This document shows, piece by piece, positions 43,299-52,710 of a stretch of DNA of 64,000 nucleotides. The translations under genes and the position numbers were made by a program. The notes below the pieces were generated by a model that ran no database searches, was not told where the DNA came from, and saw nothing but the letters and a program-made list of their open reading frames with translations. Within the stretch, counting starts at the first letter, position 1. Each line of letters begins with the position of its first letter. The DNA is from G965215055 sp965242685 (lineage in GTDB: Bacteria > Pseudomonadota > Gammaproteobacteria > UBA4575): positions 1-64,000 of the forward strand of contig OZ251487.1 in NCBI GenBank assembly GCA_965242685.1, read 5' to 3'.

Positions 43299-45296
43299 AT
43301 GAAGAATCGTAGGGAGTTTGCCAATGCCATCCGTGCATTGAGCATGGATGCCGTGCAGCGGGCGAACTCCGGTCATCCCGGAATGCCGATGGGCATGGCG
43401 GATATCGCCGAGGTGCTATGGAACGATTATCTCAAGCATAATCCGAGTAATCCTGACTGGCCGGACCGCGACCGTTTCATACTGTCAAACGGGCACGGCT
43501 CGATGTTGTTGTATTCCCTGTTGCACTTGACGGGCTATGACCTGCCGATGGATGAGATCAAGAGTTTTCGACAGCTGCACTCCAAGACGCCCGGGCACCC
43601 TGAATACGGGGATACGCCCGGGGTGGAGACGACTACCGGGCCACTCGGTCAAGGTATCGGTAACGCCGTCGGTATGGCAATGGCGGAAAAGGTGCTGGCG
43701 GCAACGTTTAATCGCGACGATTTGAACATCGTTGATCATTATACCTATGTGTTTGCCGGCGATGGTTGTTTGATGGAAGGTATCTCGCACGAGGCATGTT
43801 CTCTGGCGGGTACGCTCGGCCTGGGCAAGCTCATCATGTTTTACGATGACAACGGAATTTCGATTGACGGCAAGGTGGAAGACTGGTTTACGGATGATAC
43901 GCCGATGCGCTTTCGTGCCTACAATTGGCACGTCATTGAGGACGTCGACGGGCATGATGCGGAACAGGTCGGCCGCGCCATTGCCGCCGCGCAGGGCGAC
44001 ATTGAAAGGCCGACGTTGATCTGTTGTAGGACAGTCATTGGCCGGGGGGCGCCGAACAAGCAGGGGACGGCCGCGGTGCATGGTGCACCGTTGGGCGATG
44101 ACGAGGTACAACGGGTGCGCGAGGAGTTGAACTGGGGGCATGAGCCGTTTTGTATTCCGGAGGCGATATACAAGGGATGGAGTGCCGTTGAGAAAGGTAA
44201 ACGGCGGGAGGCACAGTGGCGGGAGAAGTTTGACCGCTATCGAGAGAAGTATCCGCACCTTGCCGAAGAGTTCACCCGGCGCGTGAGTGGCGCCTTGCCG
44301 GAAGGTTGGGATGAGAAGGCTCGCAAGGTAATTCAGACCGCCGTCTCGGAGAAGAAATCGGTGGCGACTCGCAAGGCGTCCGAGCTGGCCTTGGAAGGCT
44401 ACGCCGGATCGTTGCCGGAGTTGATCGGTGGGTCGGCGGACCTGACCGGCTCCAATAATACCTGGTGGTCGGGTTCTAGGAAACTTGCCGCAGAAGACGG
44501 CACCGGCAATTATGTCTACTATGGAGTGCGGGAGTTCGGTATGTCGGCCGTCAATTCGGGAATTGCCCTGCATGGTGGATTTATTCCATATTCCGCTACG
44601 TTTCTGGTGTTTTCGGACTATGCGCGCAATGCCTTGCGCGTGGCCGCCTTGATGGGAGTGCGAAATGTTTTTGTCTATACGCATGATTCAATCGGTCTGG
44701 GTGAGGATGGCCCCACGCATCAGGCCGTTGAGCATTTGGCGGCCCTTCGGTATATCCCAAATATGTCGGTGTGGCGGGCGGCGGATACGGTAGAATCGGC
44801 GGTAGCATGGAAGTATGCCATTGAGCGTACCTCGGGGCCGACATGCCTGATATTTTCGCGTCAGAATCTGCCGTTTATTGAACGGAGTGTCAAACAGGTC
44901 GCATTGATTGAAAAAGGCGGCTACGTGCTGCACGATTGCGAGGGAGCACCGCAGCTTATCCTTATTGCGACGGGTTCGGAAGTGGGTATTGCTCTTGCCG
45001 CCGCACGCACGCTCAACCGGCAAGGCAAGCAGGTGCGTCTGGTTTCGATGCCCAGCACGGATGCGTTTGATGCACAAGAAGACGCCTATAAGGAGTCTGT
45101 CTTGCCCGCCGGCGTTACCAAAAGGCTTGCAGTGGAGGCCGGGAATCCCGATTACTGGTCGAAGTACGTGGGTCTGGCGGGAGATACCCTCGGCATTGCC
45201 GAATTTGGTGTTTCCGCACCGGGGGAGGTCGCCATGCGACATTTTGGCTTTAGCGTAGAGAACATCGTCACGCGGGCGTTGGCAATGCTTAATTAA
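43299..45296 (+). CDS. tkt: Transketolase
   Basis: Thiamine-diphosphate enzyme moving two-carbon units in the pentose phosphate and Calvin pathways. Seen: RANSGHPGMPMGMADIAEVLW, GPLGQGIGNAVGMA, the ThDP motif GDGCLMEGISHEACSLAG and a pyrimidine-domain DSIGLGEDGPTHQAVEHLA. 665 aa is full length. First of a five-gene carbon cluster (tkt-gap-pgk-pyk-fba) typical of chemolithotrophic or methylotrophic gammaproteobacteria; the layout alone does not prove carbon fixation. Confidence 0.96.
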   Translation: MKNRREFANAIRALSMDAVQRANSGHPGMPMGMADIAEVLWNDYLKHNPSNPDWPDRDRFILSNGHGSMLLYSLLHLTGYDLPMDEIKSFRQLHSKTPGHPEYGDTPGVETTTGPLGQGIGNAVGMAMAEKVLAATFNRDDLNIVDHYTYVFAGDGCLMEGISHEACSLAGTLGLGKLIMFYDDNGISIDGKVEDWFTDDTPMRFRAYNWHVIEDVDGHDAEQVGRAIAAAQGDIERPTLICCRTVIGRGAPNKQGTAAVHGAPLGDDEVQRVREELNWGHEPFCIPEAIYKGWSAVEKGKRREAQWREKFDRYREKYPHLAEEFTRRVSGALPEGWDEKARKVIQTAVSEKKSVATRKASELALEGYAGSLPELIGGSADLTGSNNTWWSGSRKLAAEDGTGNYVYYGVREFGMSAVNSGIALHGGFIPYSATFLVFSDYARNALRVAALMGVRNVFVYTHDSIGLGEDGPTHQAVEHLAALRYIPNMSVWRAADTVESAVAWKYAIERTSGPTCLIFSRQNLPFIERSVKQVALIEKGGYVLHDCEGAPQLILIATGSEVGIALAAARTLNRQGKQVRLVSMPSTDAFDAQEDAYKESVLPAGVTKRLAVEAGNPDYWSKYVGLAGDTLGIAEFGVSAPGEVAMRHFGFSVENIVTRALAMLN

Positions 45297-45336
45297 ATTA
45301 TACGTTTTATATCACAAGATTGGCACGGAGAAGGTA

Positions 45337-46341
45337 ATGGCTATACGAGTTGCAATTAATGGTTATGGAAGGATCGGCAGGAACATCATGCGCGCCCTCT
45401 ATGAATCAAGGCACGGCGGGGTAATCAAGGTGGTTGCGATCAATGACCTGGGCGATGCGGCTACCAATGCGCATCTGACCCGATTCGATACGGCGCATGG
45501 CAGGTTTAACGGCACCGTTGAGGTAGATGGTGATTGCATCGTTATTAACGGTGACCGCATCCGGGTTTGTGCGAAGCGTGACCCGGCAAAACTTCCCTGG
45601 AAGGAAATGGATATTGACGTGGTGCTTGAGAGCACCGGTTTTTTTGCCAGTAAGGAAAAGGCGTCGGGGCATTTGGCGGCGGGGGCAAAAAAGGTAATTA
45701 TCTCCGCTCCGGGGGGTAAGGATGTGGATGCAACTGTCGTGTACGGCGTAAACCATCACGTTCTGAAGGCGAGCGATACAGTGATATCAAATGCTTCATG
45801 TACGACCAACTGTCTGGCGCCGATGGTCAAGCCCCTGCATGAAAAAATCGGACTTGAAAACGGTGTGATGACGACGGTGCATGCGTACACCAATGATCAG
45901 GTTTTGACGGACGTGTATCACAGCGACTTGCGGCGTGCTCGCTCGGCCACCACCTCGATGATTCCCACCAAGACCGGGGCGGCCTCTGCCGTGGGCCTGG
46001 TAATGCCTGACTTGAACGGTAAGCTGGACGGCTTTGCGATTCGTGTACCCACCATCAACGTGTCGTTGGTTGATCTCACGTTCCTGGCATCGCGGGATAC
46101 CAGCGTGGCAGAGGTGAATGCGATTATGCGGGAAGCCGCCGATGATCATGTGTTGGCCTATGTTGACCAGCCTCTGGTATCGGTAGACTTCAACCATGAC
46201 CCGCATTCTTCCAGCTTTGATGCATCGCTTACCAAAGTAATGGGCGGGCGCAACGTGAAGGTGTGTTCCTGGTATGACAATGAGTGGGGATTTTCTAACC
46301 GCATGTTGGACGTTACGCTGGCGTTGATGGCCGCAAAGTAG
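45337..46341 (+). CDS. gap: Glyceraldehyde-3-phosphate dehydrogenase, type I
   Basis: NAD-binding start IRVAINGYGRIGRNIMRALYE and the active-site motif ISNASCTTNCLAP (Cys near residue 153), with C-terminal WYDNEWGFSNRM. 334 aa. 40 nt after tkt with a GGAGAAGG ribosome site. NAD/NADP preference is not resolved. Confidence 0.96.
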   Translation: MAIRVAINGYGRIGRNIMRALYESRHGGVIKVVAINDLGDAATNAHLTRFDTAHGRFNGTVEVDGDCIVINGDRIRVCAKRDPAKLPWKEMDIDVVLESTGFFASKEKASGHLAAGAKKVIISAPGGKDVDATVVYGVNHHVLKASDTVISNASCTTNCLAPMVKPLHEKIGLENGVMTTVHAYTNDQVLTDVYHSDLRRARSATTSMIPTKTGAASAVGLVMPDLNGKLDGFAIRVPTINVSLVDLTFLASRDTSVAEVNAIMREAADDHVLAYVDQPLVSVDFNHDPHSSSFDASLTKVMGGRNVKVCSWYDNEWGFSNRMLDVTLALMAAK

Positions 46342-46387
46342 GAAACCGTAAGTTTTACCCGGTTGTTGATGAAGATACTGTAGTGCC

Positions 46388-47605
46388 ATGTCGATTTTGA
46401 ACATGGCCGATCTTGAACTGACGAATCAGAGGGTGCTGATTCGTGAAGACTTCAACGTCCCCGTGAAAAATGGGCGCGTTACCCATGCAAAGCGCATTGA
46501 CGCCGCCATCCCGACAATACGGCTTGCGGTGGATAAAGGCGCAAAGGTTATCCTGTTGTCCCACCGAGGGAGGCCTCGGGAAGGCCATTATGATGAGGCG
46601 TACTCCATGCTGCCCGTTGCCGACTATCTTAACGATGAGAAACGCTTTAATGTGAGGTTTGAACGCGATTGGCTTGATGGATTCAATATCAAATCCGGTG
46701 AAATAGTACTGTGTGAAAATGTGCGCTTTCAGGCGGGCGAAAAAAGTAACGATGAACGGCTTGCGAGAAAGATGGCAAGCCTGTGTGACGTGTACGTGAT
46801 GGATGCGTTTGGTACCGCGCACCGTGCGCAGGCATCTACTCACGGCGTTGCCGAATATGCGCCCGTTGCGTGTGCCGGACCGTTGTTGACAAAGGAACTG
46901 GACTCGTTGGCAAAGGCATTGACCGACCCCGCCAAGCCGGTGGTTGCAATTGTGGGAGGCGCCAAGGTTTCTACCAAGCTGACGGTGCTGGAATCGTTGC
47001 TGGGGAAGGTTGATCAGCTGATCGTCGGAGGAGGCATTGCCAATACATTTCTGTTCGCGGCCGGCAAGCCGATTGGCAGATCACTCTGTGAAAAGGGTTT
47101 GCTTACTACCGCGGCGCATTTGTTGGAAAAGGCGGAACGGCAAGGTACCCAAATACCCTTACCCGTTGACGTCGTGTGCACCACGCAGCTTTCGGAGGAT
47201 GCGCAAGCCGTGACCCGGCCGGTAGAGGAAGTCGGTGAGGAAGACATGATTTTGGATATCGGGCCGCGTACTTCACGGACCTTGGCGTCATTCATGCGGA
47301 ACGCCGCCACCATTGTCTGGAACGGGCCGTTGGGCGTATTTGAACACGATGCCTTTTCACGCGGTACCGAAGAGATCGCCAAAGCGATTGCGGATAGCGA
47401 GGCGTTTTCCATAGCGGGTGGAGGCGATACCTTGGCGGCGGTGGATAAATTTGGTGTAGAGGAGCAAATCTCTTATCTTTCAACCGGTGGCGGGGCATTC
47501 CTGGAGTATTTGGAGGGAAAGACCTTGCCGGCGGTTGCGATGTTGCGGCGAAGAGCGCGCAACCAGTATCGAAAGAACCCAATGAACTTAAAGTCAACGG
47601 CATAA
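46388..47605 (+). CDS. pgk: Phosphoglycerate kinase
   Basis: Seen: REDFNVPVKNG (substrate site), SHRGRPREG, VGGAKVSTKL and GGGDTLAAVDKFG (nucleotide site). 405 aa. It catalyses reversible phosphate transfer between 1,3-bisphosphoglycerate and ADP. 46 nt after gap. Confidence 0.96.
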   Translation: MSILNMADLELTNQRVLIREDFNVPVKNGRVTHAKRIDAAIPTIRLAVDKGAKVILLSHRGRPREGHYDEAYSMLPVADYLNDEKRFNVRFERDWLDGFNIKSGEIVLCENVRFQAGEKSNDERLARKMASLCDVYVMDAFGTAHRAQASTHGVAEYAPVACAGPLLTKELDSLAKALTDPAKPVVAIVGGAKVSTKLTVLESLLGKVDQLIVGGGIANTFLFAAGKPIGRSLCEKGLLTTAAHLLEKAERQGTQIPLPVDVVCTTQLSEDAQAVTRPVEEVGEEDMILDIGPRTSRTLASFMRNAATIVWNGPLGVFEHDAFSRGTEEIAKAIADSEAFSIAGGGDTLAAVDKFGVEEQISYLSTGGGAFLEYLEGKTLPAVAMLRRRARNQYRKNPMNLKSTA

Positions 47606-47610
47606 AAATC

Positions 47611-49089
47611 ATGGCGACCACTACGGAAACTCATCAACAGAAAGTGGTGCTTCGGCATACCAAGATCATTGCCACGCTGGGCCCGGCCACGGACAGCGAA
47701 AAAGTAATGGGTAGGTTGATCGATGCGGGCATTGATCTGGTGCGGCTTAATTTCTCACACGGCTTGTATGAAGAAAATGCCTGGCGGGTCAAAACGCTAC
47801 GCAAGCTCAGTAAGCAGAGAAATTATGAGGTTGGAGTTCTCGGTGATTTGCAGGGCGCCAAAATCAGGATCGGGATATTCAGGGACGGCGCCGTCGAACT
47901 TGATGCCGGCTCGTCGTTTTGCATTGATACCGGTTTGCCCATTGATCAGGGGGATCATGAGGCGGTAGGGACCACGTATGAAGGCTTGGCCGCCGATGTG
48001 CATCGCGGCGACACGCTGTTGATCGATGACGGGAAAATCGTGTTGAACGTTGTTGAAATCGTCGACGGAAAGATACATTGCAAGGTGGTGGTGGGTGGAA
48101 AATTAAGCAGTAGCAAGGGTATCAACCGTAAGGGAGGGGGGTTGGCTGTCGCCGCACTGACGCAAAAAGACCATCAGAACATACAGGATGCGGTGAAGCT
48201 GGACGTCGATTATCTGGCAATTTCCTTTCCGCGTTCCGCCGAAGACATCAGGCTGGCGAAGAAGCTGTTTGTGGAGGCGGGGGGTGATGCGGGCATCATT
48301 GCAAAAATTGAGCGCATTGAAGCCTTGGAGGCCGTTGATGAAATATTGGATGAATGCGACGCCATCATGATCGGCCGCGGCGACCTCGGTGTTGAGATCG
48401 GTGACGCGGAAGTGCCCGGTGTGCAAAAATCACTGATTGACAAGGCGCATGAGAAAAATCGTGTTGCGATAACGGCGACACAGATGATGGAGTCCATGAT
48501 CTATAGCCCCATCCCGACGCGCGCCGAAGTATCCGATACCGCAAATGCGGTGTTGGATGGTACCGATGCGGTGATGCTGTCGGGGGAGACCGCGATTGGT
48601 AAATATCCCGTTCAGACGGTCAAGGCAATGAACCGCACCTGCCTGGCCTCCGAGCAGCGCGGTTTGAAAAAGATGCCCGACCATCGCATGTACTCGCGCT
48701 TTGGAAGGGTGGACGAGGCCATTGCAATGTCGGCAATGTATATTGCCAACCACCTGGACGTCGAGGCCATCGCCGCTTTGACGGAGTCGGGTTTTACGGC
48801 TTTGTGGATGTCTCGCATTAACTCGGCAATTCCCATCTATGCGCTGACCCGGCATGAAAAAACCTTGCGCAAAGTGACCTTGTATAAAGGGGTTTATCCG
48901 GCAAGCCTGGAGCTGCTGGGACGCGATCACGTGGAAGTGAACAAGGACGCCATAGATGTATTACTGAAATGCCGTGTGGTGCGTGAAAATGATCTGGTCA
49001 TCATTACGAAAGGAGATTTGACGGGCGTGCACGGCGGCACGAACGTATTGAAAATTGTCCGGGTCGGACACTTAATTAAGCCTAAATAA
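47611..49089 (+). CDS. pyk: Pyruvate kinase
   Basis: Seen: IIATLGPATDSEKVMGRLIDAGIDLVRLNFSHG, DLQGAKIRIG, MIGRGDLGVEIG and the metal-binding helix ITATQMMESM; C-terminal allosteric domain ends GGTNVLKI. 492 aa. It makes pyruvate and ATP. Starts 5 nt after pgk, so surely co-transcribed. Confidence 0.95.
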   Translation: MATTTETHQQKVVLRHTKIIATLGPATDSEKVMGRLIDAGIDLVRLNFSHGLYEENAWRVKTLRKLSKQRNYEVGVLGDLQGAKIRIGIFRDGAVELDAGSSFCIDTGLPIDQGDHEAVGTTYEGLAADVHRGDTLLIDDGKIVLNVVEIVDGKIHCKVVVGGKLSSSKGINRKGGGLAVAALTQKDHQNIQDAVKLDVDYLAISFPRSAEDIRLAKKLFVEAGGDAGIIAKIERIEALEAVDEILDECDAIMIGRGDLGVEIGDAEVPGVQKSLIDKAHEKNRVAITATQMMESMIYSPIPTRAEVSDTANAVLDGTDAVMLSGETAIGKYPVQTVKAMNRTCLASEQRGLKKMPDHRMYSRFGRVDEAIAMSAMYIANHLDVEAIAALTESGFTALWMSRINSAIPIYALTRHEKTLRKVTLYKGVYPASLELLGRDHVEVNKDAIDVLLKCRVVRENDLVIITKGDLTGVHGGTNVLKIVRVGHLIKPK

Positions 49090-49147
49090 TTGTTAGAATG
49101 ACCAAAACAAATTGTATGTTGATGCTCACAGTCGCGGGAGAAAACGC

Positions 49148-50173
49148 ATGAATGCAGAAGAATTGAATAAAATTGCGCGCGCAATGGTAGCGCCCGGTAG
49201 GGGAATACTTGCCATGGACGAAAGTCATCCCACCTGCAACAAACGATTTACAAAGTTGGGTATTCCCACCACGGAGGAAATGCGTCGCGAGTACCGCAAC
49301 ATGCTGGTCACCACGCCAGGCCTGTCCGATTATATCAGTGGCGCGATCTTATTTGACGAGACGATACGGCAAAAGACCCTGGATGAAACACCGTTCCCGG
49401 AACATTTGACAAAGAACGGCATTATCCCGGGGATCAAAGTAGATGCCGGGGCCAAGGTGTTGGCGGGACATGAGAGTGAAAAAGTCACCGAAGGTCTGGA
49501 CGGCTTGCGCGAGAGATTTGCAGAATACTACCAGTTGGGCGCGCGTTTCTCAAAGTGGCGTGCCGTCATCACCATCGGCGACCATATCCCCAGTTGGGCG
49601 TGCATTGAAGCGAATGCGCATGCCCTGGCGCGCTATGCACGTCTAAGCCAGGAGGCCGACATCGTTCCCATCGTTGAACCCGAAGTGCTTATGGATGGCG
49701 ACCATTCCATCGAACGTTGTCGGGAAGTGACGCAGCTTGCGCAGAGGATAGTCTTTCATCAACTGAAAAATCAGGACGTATTGCTTGAAGGCATGGTGCT
49801 CAAGCCCAGCATGGTCATTTCGGGTGCGGCGGCGAACGATCGGGCGGCTGTCCGAACCGTCGCCGAACAAACCGTGCACTGTCTGCTAAACACCGTTCCC
49901 GCAAACGTACCGGGGATTGCATTCCTTTCGGGTGGCCAGACCGACGAAGAGGCCAGCGCACACCTGAACGCCATGAATTCACTGGGTATTCCGGTGCCTT
50001 GGGCGTTGACGTTCTCGTACGGGCGCGCCTTGCAACAGACGGCCATGCAAGTCTGGAATGGCGACCGCGCCAACGTCGACAGGGCACAACAGGCACTGCT
50101 GTGGCGGGCAAAATGCAACGGCTTGGCAACAATGGGCAAATACAGCGATGCCATGGAAAAACAGGCCGCCTGA
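49148..50173 (+). CDS. fba: Fructose-bisphosphate aldolase, class I
   Basis: This is the metal-free, Schiff-base class I type of animals and plants, not the class II zinc enzyme common in gammaproteobacteria. Seen: RGILAMDESHPTCNKRF, VGILFDETIRQ-like region, IVPIVEPEVLMDGDH and the active-site LKPSMV with Schiff-base lysine. ATG 49148 has a GGGAG site; the longer frame is not supported. 341 aa. Confidence 0.93.
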   Translation: MNAEELNKIARAMVAPGRGILAMDESHPTCNKRFTKLGIPTTEEMRREYRNMLVTTPGLSDYISGAILFDETIRQKTLDETPFPEHLTKNGIIPGIKVDAGAKVLAGHESEKVTEGLDGLRERFAEYYQLGARFSKWRAVITIGDHIPSWACIEANAHALARYARLSQEADIVPIVEPEVLMDGDHSIERCREVTQLAQRIVFHQLKNQDVLLEGMVLKPSMVISGAAANDRAAVRTVAEQTVHCLLNTVPANVPGIAFLSGGQTDEEASAHLNAMNSLGIPVPWALTFSYGRALQQTAMQVWNGDRANVDRAQQALLWRAKCNGLATMGKYSDAMEKQAA

Positions 50174-50229
50174 GCCTGTCAAGCAGGCAAAGCTAGCTAA
50201 GACAGGCAAATGCCCCCCATCGGGTATGA

Positions 50230-50258
50230 TTGATAGCATCAGGTACAACTGATATAAT
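50230..50258 (+). promoter_or_regulatory. Sigma-70-type promoter of glnK
   Basis: TTGATA (50230-50235) and TATAAT (50253-50258) with a 17-bp spacer, 45 bp before the glnK start. This is the best promoter match in the window. No sigma-54 GG-N10-GC site was noticed here. Confidence 0.7.
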
Positions 50259-50303
50259 GGCGTCCGCCACATCAAGATTCAAATGTAAGGAGCAAGCAGG
50301 GTA

Positions 50304-50642
50304 ATGAAAATGATTACAGCCGTCATCAAGCCCTTTAAGCTTGATGACGTTCGGGAAGCATTGTCGGAAATAGGGATTCAGGGGCTTACGGTCAGTGAAG
50401 TGAAAGGGTTCGGGCGTCAGAAGGGACATACCGAACTCTATCGCGGCGCCGAATACGTCGTTGATTTTCTGCCGAAGGTAAAAATGGAAATCGGGGTTGC
50501 GGAAGATCGGGTGGAATCCGTGGTTGAAGCGATTATCAAGGTTGCCAACACCGGCAAGATTGGCGACGGTAAGATATTTGTTACCGACGTCGAACAGGTC
50601 ATACGTATTCGCACCGGTGAAACGGGCAGAGAAGCACTATAG
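50304..50642 (+). CDS. glnK: Nitrogen regulatory protein P-II (GlnK)
   Basis: A 112-aa trimeric signal protein with the T-loop RGAEY, Tyr51 being the uridylylation site, and the C-terminal GKIGDGKIFV ATP/2-oxoglutarate region. Paired with amtB 9 nt downstream, as for GlnK proteins that block the ammonium channel when nitrogen is plentiful. Confidence 0.95.
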   Translation: MKMITAVIKPFKLDDVREALSEIGIQGLTVSEVKGFGRQKGHTELYRGAEYVVDFLPKVKMEIGVAEDRVESVVEAIIKVANTGKIGDGKIFVTDVEQVIRIRTGETGREAL

Positions 50643-50651
50643 GAAGCCGAC

Positions 50652-51950
50652 ATGAAGATCAAACGAAGTTATTTATATCCTTTTATACTATTGGCCATCC
50701 TATTTCCGTGTATTACCTATGCGGGCGATGGCCTGGACAGCGGGGATACGGCCTGGCTGCTTACCTCGACCGCGCTCGTATTATTTATGACCATTCCCGG
50801 CCTGTCCCTGTTTTATGGCGGGTTGGTGCGCAGCAAGAACGTGCTGTCGGTTTTGATGCAGTGTTTTACAATTACCTGCCTGGTCTCGATCTTGTGGCTG
50901 GTATTTGGCTATAGCCTTGCCTTCAGCGATGGCGGCACCGTCAATAGTTGGTTGGGGGGGCTTTCCAATACGTTTTTATCGGGTGTCACGCGCGAATCGA
51001 TGAGTGGCAGCATCCCCGAGACGGTATTTGTTATGTTCCAGTTGACCTTCGCCATCATTACACCCGCATTGGTGGTCGGCGGTTTTGCGGAACGCATGAA
51101 ATTCTCATCCATGATATGGTTTTCCGTTTTGTGGCTGACGATCGTGTACCTACCCGTTTGCCATTGGGTATGGGGTGGGGGTTGGTTGGCCGAGAAAGGC
51201 GTGATGGACTTTGCCGGCGGGTTGGTCGTGCATTTGACCGCCGGTGCCGGCGCCGTAGTGGCCGCCGTTGTGATGGGTGCAAGAAAAGGTTTCCCGCGCA
51301 TGGCGATGCCGCCGCATAACCTGGCCCTTTCCGTTGCTGGCGCCGGCATGTTGTGGGTAGGCTGGTTCGGGTTTAATGCGGGCAGTGCCGTCGCCGCCGG
51401 CAGTGACGCCGGCATGGCCATGCTGGTCACCCACATCAGCGCCGCGACGGCCTCTTTAGTGTGGATGTTTGCCGAATGGATCAAATACGGCAAGCCCAGC
51501 GTATTGGGGATCGTGACCGGTATGGTTGCCGGACTGGGAACGATTACCCCCGCCTCGGGGTTCGTCGGGCCGTTGGGGGCACTGATCATCGGTGCGGCGG
51601 CCGGCATTGGATGTTTTGCCGCGACCAACTTCATCAAGCGTGTACTGCATATTGACGACTCACTGGACGTCTTCCCCGTCCACGGCGTCGGCGGTATGTT
51701 GGGGACGCTACTATGCGGAATTCTGGTCGCCAAACAATTTGGTGGTGCCGGTTTACCGGAAGGAATGACGATAGGTTCACAAGTGTGGGTGCAGATTCAG
51801 GGAATTTTCGCGGTGCTTGTCTGGACAGTGGTGGCGACCTTCATCATTTTACATGTGATTAGAATGGTCATCGGTCTGCGCGTCAGTGAACAGGAAGAAA
51901 CCGAGGGTTTGGATATCACCCAACATGAGGAAGCCGGTTACAACATGTAG
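50652..51950 (+). CDS. amtB: Ammonium transporter AmtB
   Basis: A cleaved signal peptide (residues 1-24) and 11 membrane helices. The pore-lining His residues are visible in VVHLTAGAGAV and DVFPVHGVGGMLG; the GLSLFYGGLVRSKN and GWFGFNAGSAV signatures are also present. 432 aa. It conducts ammonia across the inner membrane under GlnK control. Confidence 0.95.
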   Translation: MKIKRSYLYPFILLAILFPCITYAGDGLDSGDTAWLLTSTALVLFMTIPGLSLFYGGLVRSKNVLSVLMQCFTITCLVSILWLVFGYSLAFSDGGTVNSWLGGLSNTFLSGVTRESMSGSIPETVFVMFQLTFAIITPALVVGGFAERMKFSSMIWFSVLWLTIVYLPVCHWVWGGGWLAEKGVMDFAGGLVVHLTAGAGAVVAAVVMGARKGFPRMAMPPHNLALSVAGAGMLWVGWFGFNAGSAVAAGSDAGMAMLVTHISAATASLVWMFAEWIKYGKPSVLGIVTGMVAGLGTITPASGFVGPLGALIIGAAAGIGCFAATNFIKRVLHIDDSLDVFPVHGVGGMLGTLLCGILVAKQFGGAGLPEGMTIGSQVWVQIQGIFAVLVWTVVATFIILHVIRMVIGLRVSEQEETEGLDITQHEEAGYNM

Positions 51951-51973
51951 GCGGGTTTGATGCGCGTGCTAAA

Positions 51974-52010
51974 GCCTGAAGAAACGAATTGCCCCTCTCA
52001 TTCTTCAGGC
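51974..52010. terminator. 10-bp inverted repeat between convergent amtB and bioD
   Basis: GCCTGAAGAA (51974-51983) pairs perfectly with TTCTTCAGGC (52001-52010). It overlaps the end of bioD. The stem suits a bidirectional terminator, but the loop is 17 nt and there is no T-run. Confidence 0.4.
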
Positions 52011-52681
52011 AGGGTACGTAATATCTCCCGCAATATATTTGCGTCCGTTGTGACGGTCTCATCGTGAGAGAAAGGATAGACCGGTACATCAAGTAGGGCG
52101 GTTAAATCCTCGAGGTTGTTCATCGTATCGTCTGTACTTGCCTGTTGTTGGTTCAGTACTACCGCGATCAACAGTAGCTTCTGGTTGTGGATTGCCTCGG
52201 CGGTCAGCAACACGTGGTTAATGCACCCGAGCCGATCGCCGGCAACCAATAAAACGGGCAATTGCAGCCTTGTAGCCAGGTCGGCATTGCTGCCATTCTC
52301 ACACAGGGGCGAATAAAAGCCCCCCGCGCCTTCCACGACCAGGAAGTCATCGTCGGTGACATTTGTCATACACGCCTCCGCAACCTCGTCCAAGGGTACG
52401 GGTTGATTGATCAGGCGCGCCGCGCGTTGCGGCGAGATTGCCGGTTCAAAACGATAGGAACAGATTTCGGCAAGCCGCACCTTTTTATGTACTGCCTCAA
52501 AGTACAGGCGGGCATCATGGGGGAGCAGCTTTTGTCCGGCCCGTTGACAGCCGGACTCAATCGGTTTTCGCGGCACCACGCGAACGCCGTGATCATGTAG
52601 CAAGGCAACGATTCGGGTGCCGACATAAGTCTTGCCGACGCCGGTATCAGTACCGGTTATGAACAAGCCTTTTCTTTTCAT
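51998..52681 (-). CDS. bioD: Dethiobiotin synthetase
   Basis: P-loop enzyme closing the ureido ring in biotin synthesis: FITGTDTGVGKTYVG (residues about 6-20), VEGAGGFYSPL. 227 aa. Alone here, without other bio genes. Confidence 0.93.
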   Translation of the reverse strand: MKRKGLFITGTDTGVGKTYVGTRIVALLHDHGVRVVPRKPIESGCQRAGQKLLPHDARLYFEAVHKKVRLAEICSYRFEPAISPQRAARLINQPVPLDEVAEACMTNVTDDDFLVVEGAGGFYSPLCENGSNADLATRLQLPVLLVAGDRLGCINHVLLTAEAIHNQKLLLIAVVLNQQQASTDDTMNNLEDLTALLDVPVYPFSHDETVTTDANILREILRTLPEE

Positions 52682-52710
52682 TTATACTGTCTGTTCACAA
52701 GCCTTTGCAT

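Noticed and set aside
43485..44684. Long antisense open frame (399 codons) within transketolase
   Set aside because: It is the shadow of tkt; no homology, no ribosome site, and the plus frame carries all transketolase motifs.
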